From Streptomyces albus subsp. albus (GTDB taxonomy: Bacteria > Actinomycetota > Actinomycetes > Streptomycetales > Streptomycetaceae): a stretch of 64,000 nucleotides of DNA. How positions within the stretch are numbered: the first letter of the stretch is position 1; every line of letters starts with the position of its first letter. Position numbers and translations under genes: made by a program. Location of the stretch: positions 248,001 to 312,000 of the forward strand of contig NZ_JODR01000009.1 of NCBI RefSeq assembly GCF_000725885.1. The letters run 5' to 3'. Of this stretch, positions 8,728 through 18,600 are shown piece after piece. A model generated the notes under the pieces. It had not been told where the DNA came from. It ran no database searches and saw nothing but the letters and a program-made list of their open reading frames with translations.

Positions 8728-10458
8728 ATGAGCGACCAGTCACGTGCCGCATCGGCGGCCATGCCGACGGAGACCGCCGCGGTCTCCGGCCTCCTCGCGG
8801 TAGTGCGCCACGACCTGTTCCGTGACGCCTTCGCCGCCCGTCCCCTGCCGCCCCGGGCGGAGCCGCGGGCGGACGGGCCGCTGCGGCGGCTGCCGGCCGG
8901 GGTGCGCAGTCGGCTCAGGTGGACGCCCCACGTGCTCCTGGTGGCACTCTCGGCGCTCGTCTTCCTGATCGGGGTCGGCAAGAACCCGGACGTCTCGTCC
9001 GTGTACGCCCTGGTGCCGCTCGTCCTGTGCTTCCTGAACGCGGCACCGATCGCGCTCACCCTGGTGCGGCCGGTGGGTGCCTACTGGATCTCGTACGGCG
9101 GACTGCTGCTGTCGCTGCTGTACGACGATCTGTGGGCGGCGTTGGGCCTGTTGTGCCATCTGTTGGTGATGGTGGTCGTGGTGCTGCGCACCCGGCCCCG
9201 GCTGGCCGGCGAGATGTGGGCGGTCTCCTTCGGCAGCGGGCTGCTGCTGACGGCGGTGCTGCTGCCCAGCCAGCGCGCCCTCCCCCAGGTCGCGGCGGTC
9301 TCCGCCGTGGTGCTGGTTGCCGCGGCGGCCGTCGTGGCCTGGCGCCAGGAGCGCCAGCACGTGGTGGAGACGGAGTCGGACAAGGAGCGGGAGCGGGCCC
9401 AGCGCACCGTGCTGGAGGAGCGCGCCATCATCGCCCGCGAGCTGCACGACGTGGTCGCCCACCACATGTCCGTGATCGCCATCCAGGCGGAGGCGGCACC
9501 GTACCGGGTGGCACAGACGCCGCCCGAGCTGGCCACCTCGTTCGCCACCATCCGGGAGAACGCCGTCGCGGCCCTCGCCGAGCTGCGCCGCATACTCGGC
9601 GTGGTGCGCTCCGGCGAGCCCGACCCGTTCGGGGACACCGCCCCCGAGGCACCGCAGCCCACCCTCGCCGACCTGGACGCGCTGATCGAGAGCGTGCGGG
9701 CCACGGGGCTGGAGGCGGAGGCCGTGGTCATCGGCGCGGTACGGCCGCTGCCGCAGGGGGTGGAGCTGTCCGCGTACCGGCTGGTCCAGGAGGCGCTCAG
9801 CAACGCGCTGCGGCACTCGCCCGGTGCCCCGGCGCGCGTCGAGGTCGCCTACGTGCTGGGCGGCCTGGGGCTGCGCGTGGTCAACGGCAGGCCCGAGCGG
9901 CCCGCCACCCCCTCACCAGGCGCCGGGCACGGGGTGCTCGGCATGCGGGAGCGGGTCCAGGTGCTGGGCGGCGCGATGACGGCGGGGCCGACCGAGGACG
10001 GCGGTTACGAGGTCAGCGCCTTCCTTCCCGTGGAACCGCCGGGGGAGGCGGAGGCCGGTGCGGGTGGTGCCTCGGGTGCGATTGGGGCCTCGGGTGCGGG
10101 TGATGTGTCGGGTGCGGGTGGTGCCTCCGGCCCGGGCGGTGCGTCCAGCACAGCTGGTGCGACCGGTGCGGGAGGTACCTCCGGCCCGGGTGATGCGTCC
10201 AGCACGGCTGGTGTGACCGGTGCGGGTGGTGCACCCGACGCCCCTGTCCCCGGCCCGGATGGGGCCTCCAGTGCGGCTGGGACCACCACTGCGTCCGCCG
10301 CGACCGCGCCGCCGGAGAGGCCCGGAACGCCGGATAGGCCCGGCACATCGGGAAGGCCCGGCAAGTCGGACGAGCCAGCCCCGGGCGGCACCAGTGGCGA
10401 GAGCCCCACCGTCCGGCTCGGCAAGGACGCCGGTCCCGGCAAGGAGGGCGTGGCGTGA
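8728..10458 (+). CDS. NarL-type sensor histidine kinase with repetitive C-terminal tail
   Basis: A 576-aa membrane sensor kinase (HisKA_3 family). Five or six hydrophobic segments occupy residues ~70-205. The dimerisation box ERAIIARELHDVVAHHMSV has the phospho-acceptor His240, and the HATPase_c domain shows NALRHS and GHGVLGMRERV. The kinase ends near residue 435. It is followed by about 140 residues of Gly/Ala/Ser/Pro/Thr repeats (GASGAGG, GASSTAG units) encoded by imperfect repeats at about 10055-10330, which are not normal for this family. The gene overlaps the response regulator (GTGA), so the two are translationally coupled. The signal is unknown. The start is ATG 8728; ATG 8761 is an alternative. 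Confidence 0.9.
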   Translation: MSDQSRAASAAMPTETAAVSGLLAVVRHDLFRDAFAARPLPPRAEPRADGPLRRLPAGVRSRLRWTPHVLLVALSALVFLIGVGKNPDVSSVYALVPLVLCFLNAAPIALTLVRPVGAYWISYGGLLLSLLYDDLWAALGLLCHLLVMVVVVLRTRPRLAGEMWAVSFGSGLLLTAVLLPSQRALPQVAAVSAVVLVAAAAVVAWRQERQHVVETESDKERERAQRTVLEERAIIARELHDVVAHHMSVIAIQAEAAPYRVAQTPPELATSFATIRENAVAALAELRRILGVVRSGEPDPFGDTAPEAPQPTLADLDALIESVRATGLEAEAVVIGAVRPLPQGVELSAYRLVQEALSNALRHSPGAPARVEVAYVLGGLGLRVVNGRPERPATPSPGAGHGVLGMRERVQVLGGAMTAGPTEDGGYEVSAFLPVEPPGEAEAGAGGASGAIGASGAGDVSGAGGASGPGGASSTAGATGAGGTSGPGDASSTAGVTGAGGAPDAPVPGPDGASSAAGTTTASAATAPPERPGTPDRPGTSGRPGKSDEPAPGGTSGESPTVRLGKDAGPGKEGVA

Positions 10459-11111
10459 TCCGGGTGCTGATCGCCGACGACCAGGCCATGGTCCGCGAGG
10501 GTTTCTCCGTACTGCTCGGGGCCATGCCCGGCATCGAGGTCGTCGGGGAGGCCGAGGACGGGGTGGAGGCGGTGGCGCAGGTCGCCGCGCTGCGGCCGGA
10601 CGTGGTGCTGATGGACGTGCGGATGCCCCGCATGAACGGGCTGGACGCGACCCGCGAGATCGTGGCCGCCGACAGCGGTGCCAAGGTGCTGATCCTGACC
10701 ACCTACGACCTGGACGAGTACGTCTACCGGGCGTTGCGGGCCGGTGCCAGCGGCTTCCTGCTCAAGGACGCCTCGGCGGAACGGCTGGCCGACGGGGTGC
10801 GTGTGGTGGCGGGCGGCGAGGCGCTGCTGGCGCCGACGGTCACCCGGCGGCTGCTGGCGGAGTTCTCCCGGCTGGGGCCCTCGCGGACCCGTACCCATGA
10901 GCGGATCAAGGACCTCACGGAGCGGGAGAACGAAGTCCTCGCGCTGGTCGCGCAGGGCCTGTCCAACAGTGAGATCGCCGCGCGGCTCGTCGTCGCGGAG
11001 TCGACCGTCAAGACGCATGTGGGGCGGGTGCTGGTCAAGCTGGGGCTTCGGGACCGTACGCAGGCGGTGGTCTTCGCCTACGAGGAGGGGCTGGTGACCC
11101 CCGGCGGCTGA
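10455..11111 (+). CDS. LuxR/NarL-family response regulator
   Basis: A 218-aa cognate regulator of the preceding kinase. The receiver domain has IADDQAMVREG, phospho-acceptor Asp54 (VLMDVRMP) and Lys in LLKDAS. The C-terminal LuxR-type helix-turn-helix has LTERENEVLALVAQGLSN and STVKTHVGRVLVKLG. The GTG start overlaps the kinase stop by 4 nt. Targets are not visible. The downstream membrane gene is convergent, so the pair stands alone. Confidence 0.94.
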   Translation: MIRVLIADDQAMVREGFSVLLGAMPGIEVVGEAEDGVEAVAQVAALRPDVVLMDVRMPRMNGLDATREIVAADSGAKVLILTTYDLDEYVYRALRAGASGFLLKDASAERLADGVRVVAGGEALLAPTVTRRLLAEFSRLGPSRTRTHERIKDLTERENEVLALVAQGLSNSEIAARLVVAESTVKTHVGRVLVKLGLRDRTQAVVFAYEEGLVTPGG

Positions 11112-11132
11112 CGGAGGGGCGGCCGGGCCCGC

Positions 11133-12245
11133 TCAGCCGGGGGCCGCCGCGTGTGCCGCCGTACGGTCGCGGCCCCCGGGGTGGCGGTGGCGCCAGATCC
11201 AGAAGACGGCGCAGGAGACCAGGGCCCAGGCGGCGAGGACCAGGTACGGCTGGAGCAATTGGTGCTCGGGGAAGTAGACGGCCGTGTGCTGGGCGTTCAC
11301 CGAGGCGCCGGGCGGCAGCCAGCGGCCGATCTCACCCAGCGCCGACGGCAGCAGCGGCCAGGAGACGGCGCCGCCGGAGGAGGGGTTGCCCAGCAGCACC
11401 ATCACGCCCCAGGTCGGCAGCATGGCCCAGCGGCCGATGAGGGTGTTGAACATGGTGAAGACCATGCCGCTGGTGAACATCGTCAGGGCCAGGATCAGCC
11501 AGGAGTGTGCGAAGGGCAGATTCAGGGCGCCCAGCCCCCAGTCGACGACGGCGGCGATGACGAATCCGCCCAGCAGGGCGTAGGCGAGGGTGAAGGCGAT
11601 TCTCTCGGGCGGGTTGAGGCGCCGGGCGTGGACGCTCATCTGGATGGCGCCGATGAAGCCGATGATCACTGCGGCCAGGGAGATGTAGAAGATCGCCAGG
11701 CCGCGCGGGTCGCCCTTGTCCAGCGGTTTGAGGTCCTTCACCCGGACGGGGACGTCGATCTTCTTGCCAACCTGCGGGCCCGCCTGCTGGAGGAGTTGGG
11801 CGACGGAGGCTCCCGAGGCGCTGGAGATGTCCAGCTCGACGCCCTTGGGCCGCTCCACGCGCATGATCGCGAACACCTGCTGGGCCTCGATGGCCTGCTC
11901 CGCCTGCCGCCGGCTGTCGTAGTGCCGCAGGCGGAGTGAGGAGCCGAGCGCTTTCTCCATCCCGGCGACGAACGCACTGCGGTCCTGCGCGCTCTGCGGC
12001 TTGCCGACGACGGCGACGGGGAGGTGGTGCGGTGTCGGATTCGCCATCGCGTACGTGTACGAACCGGCGAAGAGGCCGGCCCCCGCGGAGACGATCAGCA
12101 CCAGGACGGTGGCGGGGAGGAACGGCGAGTTCTTGAAGTCCCGCCACAGGTCGCCGGGGCTGCGCCTGGCGCCGTGCCTGCCGTGGGGGCGGTTCGACGG
12201 TTCCGGGTCCGCGCGGCGCTCGGACCACTCGGGTTCCTCGCTCAT
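11133..12245 (-). CDS. ABC-2/YhgE-Pip-like membrane protein
   Basis: A 370-aa integral membrane protein. A cytosolic N-terminus is followed by one TM helix (LPATVLVLIVSAGAGLFAG), then an extracytoplasmic domain of ~130 residues containing LPVAVVGKPQSAQDRSAF. Five or so TM helices then fill residues ~190-350. This layout matches the YhgE/Pip and DUF3533 relatives of ABC-2 permeases, usually of unknown substrate. No ATPase gene is adjacent. The ATG at 12243-12245 is the first Met in a sensible position and sits next to a short unique sequence before the 10-bp repeat array. Confidence 0.7.
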   Translation of the reverse strand: MSEEPEWSERRADPEPSNRPHGRHGARRSPGDLWRDFKNSPFLPATVLVLIVSAGAGLFAGSYTYAMANPTPHHLPVAVVGKPQSAQDRSAFVAGMEKALGSSLRLRHYDSRRQAEQAIEAQQVFAIMRVERPKGVELDISSASGASVAQLLQQAGPQVGKKIDVPVRVKDLKPLDKGDPRGLAIFYISLAAVIIGFIGAIQMSVHARRLNPPERIAFTLAYALLGGFVIAAVVDWGLGALNLPFAHSWLILALTMFTSGMVFTMFNTLIGRWAMLPTWGVMVLLGNPSSGGAVSWPLLPSALGEIGRWLPPGASVNAQHTAVYFPEHQLLQPYLVLAAWALVSCAVFWIWRHRHPGGRDRTAAHAAAPG

Positions 12246-12316
12246 GCGCACCACACTAAGCGGGCATAGTGCGCATTTCCGGCGGGCCCCGGCGGGCGGA
12301 ACACCCCTGCGAGTGC

Positions 12317-12416
12317 CCCGCCGAATCCCGCTCAAGCCCGCCGAAGCCCGACGAATCCCGCTCAAGCCCGCCGAAGCCCGCCGAAGCCCGCCGAAGCCCG
12401 CCCAAGCCCGCCGAAG
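12317..12416. repeat. Ten tandem 10-bp repeats
   Basis: Ten contiguous units of consensus CCCGCCGAAG. Variants CCGAAT, CTCAAG, CCGAAG recur in that order in units 1-3 and (nearly) 4-6, showing a 30-bp higher-order duplication. The array lies between the CcdA stop and the start of the membrane-protein gene, probably in the leader of the latter. Confidence 0.95.
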
Positions 12417-12469
12417 CTCACCCGTCCCCGGTCCCCGAGGCGGGCGCCCCGCCCCGGGGAGCGGCGCCG

Positions 12470-13312
12470 TCAGGTGTCGGTGCGGTCCGCCCGGGTGGCC
12501 CGGCGGCCCCGTACCAGGGCGACGAGCGCCACGGCACCCGCCGCCACCAGCAGGACGGCCAGCAGCACCGCGTCCGGTACGGCGTCCCCCACCCGGCGGG
12601 CCCAGTTCTCGGCCGCGAACGCGCCGTCCACATCGGTGAGCCCGGGCAGCCCGGCCGCGCCGTCGAAGGCGAGGAAGAGCACCCCGAGCAGGACGAAGAA
12701 CAGGCCCGACAGCAGGGAGGTGGTGTGCAGCCGCAACCGGCCGAGGCGCAGCTCCCGCCCCCGCAGCCAGCGGCGCCGCCCCAGGTCGAAGCGGTCCCAC
12801 AGCAGCGCCAGCACGAACAGCGGGACGGCCATGCCGAGTGCGTACACCGCCAGCAGCACTCCGCCGTAGACGGGGTTGCCGTGCACGGCGGCGACCGTCA
12901 GCACGCTGCCGAGGATGGGTCCGGCGCAGAACCCGGCCAGCCCGTAGACGGCGCCCAGGGCGTAGACGGACAGGGCGGTGGTGGGACGGATGCGGCCGGA
13001 CGCCTCGGCGAGGCGGCGCGGTGCGAAGCCGAGCCCCACGATCTGGGCGACGCCGAGCGCGATGATCAGCCAGCCGCCCACCGTGACGAGCAGGTCGCGG
13101 TGGCCGTAGAAGAGCCGGCCGGCGAAGGAGCCGGCCGCCCCGAGCGGCACCAGGGTGGTGGCCAGTCCCAGGTAGAAGATGCCCGTGCGGGCGATCAGCC
13201 GGCCGGCCGAGTCGATGGAGTAGGCGAAGAACGCGGGCAGCAGCAGGGCGCTGCACGGGCTGAGCAGGGCGAGCAGGCCGCCGAGGAAGGCGGCCACGTA
13301 TCCGACCTCCAT
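12470..13312 (-). CDS. CcdA/DsbD-type transmembrane thiol-disulfide transporter
   Basis: A 280-aa membrane protein of the cytochrome c biogenesis transmembrane family. Six core helices are apparent plus one more near the C-terminus. The redox Cys pair is visible at Cys20 (LLSPCSALLLP) and Cys129 (AGFCAGPILG), equivalent to the two Cys that pass reducing equivalents across the membrane in CcdA. It overlaps the stop of the upstream DsbA-like gene by 1 nt, so it is translationally coupled to it; together they probably form an envelope thiol-redox unit. No cytochrome c maturation genes are nearby, so a general disulfide role is as likely as haem ligation. Confidence 0.87.
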   Translation of the reverse strand: MEVGYVAAFLGGLLALLSPCSALLLPAFFAYSIDSAGRLIARTGIFYLGLATTLVPLGAAGSFAGRLFYGHRDLLVTVGGWLIIALGVAQIVGLGFAPRRLAEASGRIRPTTALSVYALGAVYGLAGFCAGPILGSVLTVAAVHGNPVYGGVLLAVYALGMAVPLFVLALLWDRFDLGRRRWLRGRELRLGRLRLHTTSLLSGLFFVLLGVLFLAFDGAAGLPGLTDVDGAFAAENWARRVGDAVPDAVLLAVLLVAAGAVALVALVRGRRATRADRTDT

Positions 13313-14172
13313 CAGTCCTGCTCCGCGTCCTTGCCGGACTTCGCGTCATCCTTGCCGGCCTTGTCACCCTTGCCGGTCTTCTCGGCCGCCGCCGCGGCCT
13401 GCTCGATCGTGTCGGTGAAGACCTTGTCGGGCTGGGCGCCGGCGATCGGCCGGCCGTTGACGAGGAAGGCGGGGGTGGCGGCGGCGCCGAGCCCGTACGC
13501 CTCGGTGCGGTCCTTGTCCAGCAGCTTCTCGGCGGCCTTGCTCGCCCGGTCGCGGTCGAAGCGGTCGAGGTCCTTGACGCCCGCCTCGCGGGCGATCTCG
13601 TGCAGGTGGGCGTCGGTGAAGGAGTTCTTCTCGTTGCCCTTGTCCGCGTAGACGGCCTCGTAGAACTGCCAGAAGCGGCCCTGTTCACCGGCCGCCCAGC
13701 CGGCGAGGGCGGCGCGCTCGGAACCGGCGCCGAAGACGGGGAAGTTGCGCCACTCGATGCGCAGCACGCCCTTCTTCACGTACTTGTCGACCAGTTTCGG
13801 TTCGGTGTCGCGGGCGAACTTGCCGCAGAACGAGCAGCCGAAGTCGGCGTACTCGATCATCACGACGGGCGCGTCGGCGTCGCCGCGCGCGAACGGGTCG
13901 TCGGCGTCGCGCCGGGCCAGCTTGAGCAGTGCCGGGTCGCCGGCGGCCGTGTTCTCGGAGCGGTCCTCTTCCGTGGCGTTCCCGGAGGCCGAGTGCGAGC
14001 CCGAGCCGCCGTTGTCGGAGGAGTTCCCCGAAACGGCGTACTGGGACAGCCACCCGGCCAGCAGCGCCACGACGGCGATCAGCACACCGATGAGGACTCC
14101 CTTGCGCGGGCGTCCGGAAGCTGCGGACGAGGATGAGGAGGAACGGGTGGAAGAGCGGGAGGAAGTGGGCAT
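13312..14172 (-). CDS. Membrane-anchored DsbA/thioredoxin-like disulfide oxidoreductase
   Basis: 286 aa. A Ser-rich cytosolic N-terminus, one TM anchor at ~25-42, a Ser/Gly linker, then a DsbA-type domain with active-site FGCSFCGK (Cys113-Cys116) and the cis-Pro loop AATPAFLVNG. The C-terminus is Lys/Asp/Gly-rich. It is predicted to act outside the membrane, making or shuffling disulfides in secreted proteins. The coupled CcdA-like gene would supply or remove electrons (inference from adjacency and known CcdA function). Confidence 0.9.
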   Translation of the reverse strand: MPTSSRSSTRSSSSSSAASGRPRKGVLIGVLIAVVALLAGWLSQYAVSGNSSDNGGSGSHSASGNATEEDRSENTAAGDPALLKLARRDADDPFARGDADAPVVMIEYADFGCSFCGKFARDTEPKLVDKYVKKGVLRIEWRNFPVFGAGSERAALAGWAAGEQGRFWQFYEAVYADKGNEKNSFTDAHLHEIAREAGVKDLDRFDRDRASKAAEKLLDKDRTEAYGLGAAATPAFLVNGRPIAGAQPDKVFTDTIEQAAAAAEKTGKGDKAGKDDAKSGKDAEQD

Positions 14173-14268
14173 ACGGACGTCTCCTGTGCTGTCGTACGGA
14201 GGGTGAGTGCGCGGTTCCGGTGCGGAGCCGTAGGCGCGTACGCGTGCGCTCCGCTCCGGGCGGCGCCT

Positions 14269-14751
14269 CTACACGCGCAGCACGGAGAGTTCGACGGGTC
14301 CCGGGGAGGGCGCGGGTGCGGGGCCGCGCACCGGTGGTCTCTCGTGCGCCGCCCCGATGGCGGCGTGCGACTCGGGTACGGCGCAGACCGGCAGGGCCAG
14401 CGGCAGCCACTGCTGCTGGCCGGCCGACGGTGCGGCCGGGAGCGCGCCGCCCTCGCCCTTGGACTTGTGGCAGCGCGAGGAGCCGGAGTCGTCGGACACG
14501 ACGGCGGTGTGCGGCCCGAGGGCCGCGCCGGCGAACACGTGGTGTCCAGCCCCGTACCGGTCACCGCCCTGGTCGTCCCGGGCGGTGTGCTCGCCCGCGA
14601 CGGTGTGCGGCGGTGCGGCGGCGGCACGGGCGGGGGTCCCGGGGGTGGCGGCCGTCGCGCACTGGGCGATCCCGAACAGCGACAGCAGCAGACCGACGAG
14701 CACGGCGGCGGCCTGCCGCACCGCTCGTACCGTTCCTCCGCAGCCGCTCAT
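14269..14751 (-). CDS. Secreted protein of unknown function with a Cys pair
   Basis: 160 aa. A signal peptide (VLVGLLLSLFGIAQCATA, cleavage after an Ala-x-Ala type site) precedes a mature Ala/Pro/Gly-rich chain. Two Cys remain in the middle and C-terminal part (SSRCHKSK and LPVCAVPE), possibly a disulfide. No domain recognised. It lies directly upstream of the DsbA/CcdA pair on the same strand, 97 bp away, so it may be their substrate (inference only). AAGGTGG precedes the ATG. Confidence 0.65.
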   Translation of the reverse strand: MSGCGGTVRAVRQAAAVLVGLLLSLFGIAQCATAATPGTPARAAAAPPHTVAGEHTARDDQGGDRYGAGHHVFAGAALGPHTAVVSDDSGSSRCHKSKGEGGALPAAPSAGQQQWLPLALPVCAVPESHAAIGAAHERPPVRGPAPAPSPGPVELSVLRV

Positions 14752-14782
14752 GCGGCCACCTTAACGGGAGGGCACCGGCCGC

Positions 14783-15487
14783 TCAGCGCACCCTGGACGC
14801 GTCCCGGCGGGCCTCGGACAGGGCGCGCCGCACACCCGGTTCGCGGGGGCCGAGGAAGTGCGGGTCGGGTCTCAGGGCTGCTTCGTACGCGGCTTTCACC
14901 GCGCCGGGCAGCTCCCGCAGGCCGCCCGCGTACCAGGTCGCGTCCCGCCGTTCGCGGACCGGGACGCCCCAGGCGTCGATGCCGGCCGCCCGGCACAGGG
15001 CGGCGGCCCGGCGCACGTGGTAGTCCTGGCTGACGAGCAGCGCCCGGTGCACCCCGAACAGCCGGGCCGCCCTGGTGCACGAGTCCCAGGTGTCGAAGCC
15101 GGCGTGGTCCGCGACGATGCGGGACGCCGGGATGCCGCGGCCGGTCAGATAGGTGCGCATCGCGCCGGGCTCGTCGTAGTCCCGGCGGCTGTTGTCGCCC
15201 GTGACGAGGAGGGCGCGGACCTTGCCCGCGCGGTAGAGCTCCACCGCGGCGTCGAGACGGTGGGCCAGATAGGGAGAGGGCTCCCCGTCCCACAGTCCCG
15301 CGCCGAAGACCACGCCCACGGGTGCCTCGGGCGCGGCGGCGACGCCCCGGGTGACGCGGTCGTCGGTGGACAGCCGCAGCCAGGTCGCGGGCAGCAGCGC
15401 CAGCACGCAGAGCAGCACCGCCGCCTGCGTCCACCTCCTGCGGCGTGTCCGCACAGCGCGGCGTTCCCGTATTGCTCCGTCGGCCAC
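14783..15487 (-). CDS. SanA/YdcF-like DUF218 envelope protein
   Basis: A 234-aa protein with one N-terminal TM segment (AAVLLCVLALLPATWL) and a DUF218 domain: VVFGAGLWDGEPS, YRAGKVRALLVTGDN, the DYDEPGAM segment and LVSQDYHVRRA. This matches the SanA/ElyC-like group implicated in envelope integrity and vancomycin tolerance in other bacteria; the enzymatic activity is not established. GTG start with GAGGGGAG upstream. It is divergent from hrpA, and its stop is 31 bp upstream of the secreted-protein start, so the two may share a transcript. Confidence 0.85.
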   Translation of the reverse strand: MADGAIRERRAVRTRRRRWTQAAVLLCVLALLPATWLRLSTDDRVTRGVAAAPEAPVGVVFGAGLWDGEPSPYLAHRLDAAVELYRAGKVRALLVTGDNSRRDYDEPGAMRTYLTGRGIPASRIVADHAGFDTWDSCTRAARLFGVHRALLVSQDYHVRRAAALCRAAGIDAWGVPVRERRDATWYAGGLRELPGAVKAAYEAALRPDPHFLGPREPGVRRALSEARRDASRVR

Positions 15488-15612
15488 CCGGCTCCCCTCT
15501 TGACCGCCCGTTCAGCGGGCCGTTCCGTCGTCGTGAGCGACGCGGGAGGCGGGGCGGGCGGTTGCAAACCGTTCGCCACTGGGACCCGCGGGGTGCGATC
15601 CTGGTGCACGGT

Positions 15613-18600
15613 ATGTCGACTTCCACCCCCTCTCCCCAAGAGCTGGCGGCTCGCCTGCCCGATCTCATGCTCGGCGACCAGCACCGGCTGGCCCGCCGGC
15701 TGGCGGGTGCCCGCAAGATCCGCAAAGGGGAGGCCCGCGCGGCCGTCCTCGCGGAGATCGCCGCCGCGATGGACGCCTCCGAACTGCGGGTCGCCGCCCG
15801 CCGCGAGGCCGTGCCGCGGATCACGTATCCGGAGCAATTGCCGGTCAGCCAGAAGAAGGACACGATCCTGGAGGCCGTCCGCGACCACCAGGTGGTGATC
15901 GTGGCGGGCGAGACCGGTTCCGGCAAGACGACGCAGATCCCGAAGATCTGCATGGAGCTGGGACGTGGCATCCAGGGTGTGATCGGTCACACCCAGCCGC
16001 GGCGGATCGCGGCGCGGACGGTCGCCGAGCGGGTCGCCGAGGAGGTGGGGAGCCCGCTGGGCGAGGCGATCGGCTGGAAGGTGCGCTTCACCGATCAGGT
16101 GAAGGACCACACGCTGGTCAAGCTGATGACCGACGGCATCCTGCTGGCGGAGATCCAGCAGGACCGCGAGCTGCGCCAGTACGACACGATCATCATCGAC
16201 GAGGCGCACGAGCGGTCCCTCAACATCGACTTCCTGCTCGGTTATCTGGCGCAGCTGCTGCCGAAGCGGCCCGAGCTGAAGGTGATCATCACCTCGGCGA
16301 CGATCGACCCCGAGCGTTTCTCCCGCCACTTCGGCGACGCGCCGATCGTGGAGGTCAGCGGGCGGACGTACCCGGTGGAGGTGCGCTACCGGCCGCTGCT
16401 GGAGGACGACGCGGAGTCCGCGGACCGCGATCAGGTGGCCGCGATCTGTGACGCGGTGGACGAGCTGCACGCCGAAGGCCCCGGCGACATCCTGGTGTTC
16501 CTCTCCGGCGAGCGGGAGATCCGCGATACGGCGGACGCGCTGGAGAAGAAGTTCAAACGCGCCCAGGGCCAGCAGCCGGGCCGCGGCGGCGTGGAGGTCC
16601 TGCCGCTGTACGCGCGCCTCTCGCACGCCGAGCAGCACCGGGTCTTCCAGCCGCACGCGGGCCGCCGCATCGTACTGGCGACCAACGTGGCGGAGACGTC
16701 GCTGACGGTCCCCGGCATCAAGTACGTCATCGACCCGGGCACGGCCCGCATCTCGCGCTACAGCCACCGCACCAAGGTGCAGCGGCTGCCGATCGAGCCG
16801 ATCAGCCAGGCGAGCGCCAACCAGCGCAAGGGGCGTTCGGGCCGTACGTCGGAGGGCATCTGCATCCGGCTGTACTCGGAGGAGGACTTCTGCTCCCGGC
16901 CGGAGTTCACCGATCCGGAGATCCTGCGCACCAATCTGGCCTCGGTCATCCTCCAGATGACGGCGGCGGGGCTGGGGGACATCGAGAAGTTCCCCTTCAT
17001 CGATCCGCCGGACCACCGCAGCATCAAGGCGGGCGTGCAACTGCTGGAGGAGCTGGGCGCGCTGGAGACGCAGGGGCAGGCCCGGAAGCTGACGCGCATG
17101 GGCCGCAGCCTGGCCCAGCTGCCCGTCGATCCGCGGCTGGCCCGGATGGTGCTGGAGGCCGACAAGAACGGCTGTGCGCACGAGGTCATGGTGATCGCGG
17201 CGGCGCTGTCCATCCAGGACCCGCGGGAGCGCCCGGCGGACAAGCAGCAGCAGGCCGACCAGCAGCACGCCCGGTTCAAGGAGGAGAGCAGCGACTTCAT
17301 GGCGCTGCTCAATCTGTGGCGCTATGTGCGCGAGCAGCAGCGGGAGCTGTCGTCGTCGGCGTTCCGCCGCATGTGCAAGGCGGAGTTCCTCAACTACCTG
17401 CGGATACGTGAGTGGCAGGACATCTACGGCCAGCTCCGCCAGGTCGCCAGGACGATGAAGATCCGGCTGGAGGAGTCCCGGGAGGCGGCACCGGACGCGA
17501 TCCACCAGTCGCTGCTGGCGGGCCTGTTGTCGCACATCGGTCTCAAGGAGGCCGACAAGAACGAGTATCTGGGCGCGCGGGGCGCCAAGTTCGCCGTCTT
17601 CCCCGGTTCGGCGCTGTTCAAGAAGCCGCCGCGCTGGGTGATGTCGGCGGAGCTGGTGGAGACCTCGCGGCTGTGGGCGCGGGTCAACGCGAAGATCGAG
17701 CCGGAGTGGGTCGAGCCGCTGGCCCAGCACCTGGTCAAACGGACGTACAGCGAACCGCACTGGGAGCAGAAGCAGGCGGCTGTCATGGCGTACGAGCGGG
17801 TGACGCTCTACGGCGTGCCGATCGTCGCCCAGCGCAAGGTCAACTACGGCCGGATCGACCCGGAGACGTCGCGGGACCTGTTCATCCGCAACGCGCTGGT
17901 GGAGGGCGACTGGCGCACCCACCACGAGTTCTTCCGGGAGAACCGCAAGCTGCTGGAGGAGGTCGAGGAGCTGGAGCACCGTGCCCGGCGCCGCGACATC
18001 CTGGTGGACGACGAGACGCTGTACGACTTCTACGACCAGCGGGTGCCCGCACACGTCGTCTCCGGCGCCCATTTCGACTCCTGGTGGAAGAAGAAGCGGC
18101 GCGAAGAGCCCGACCTGCTCAACTTCGAGAAGTCGATGCTCATCAGCGACCGCGCCGAGGAGGTGTCCGCCTCCGACTACCCGGACGTATGGCGGCAGGG
18201 CGGGCTGGCGCTGCCGGTGACGTACCAGTTCGAGCCGGGGGCCGACGCGGACGGCGTCACCGTGCACGTGCCGCTCCAGGTCCTCAACCAGGTGACGGGC
18301 GAGGGCTTCGACTGGCAGATCCCGGGCCTGCGCGAGGACCTGGTCACCGAGCTGATCCGCTCGCTGCCCAAGGCGATCCGCCGCCACTACGTGCCCGCGC
18401 CCAACTACGCCAAGGAGTTCCTGCGCCGGTCCGCCCCGCAGCCCGAGCCGCTGACGTACACCCTGGCGCGGGAGCTGAAACGGATGGTCGGCGTACCGCT
18501 CTCCGCGCAGGACTTCGACTGGTCGAAGGTCCCCGACCATCTCAAGATCACCTTCCGGGTGACGGACGAGCGGCGCCGCAAGCTGGCCGAGAGCAAGGAC

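Noticed and set aside
12317..12416. CRISPR array
   Set aside because: The repeats are 10 bp and contiguous with no spacers, and no cas genes are present.
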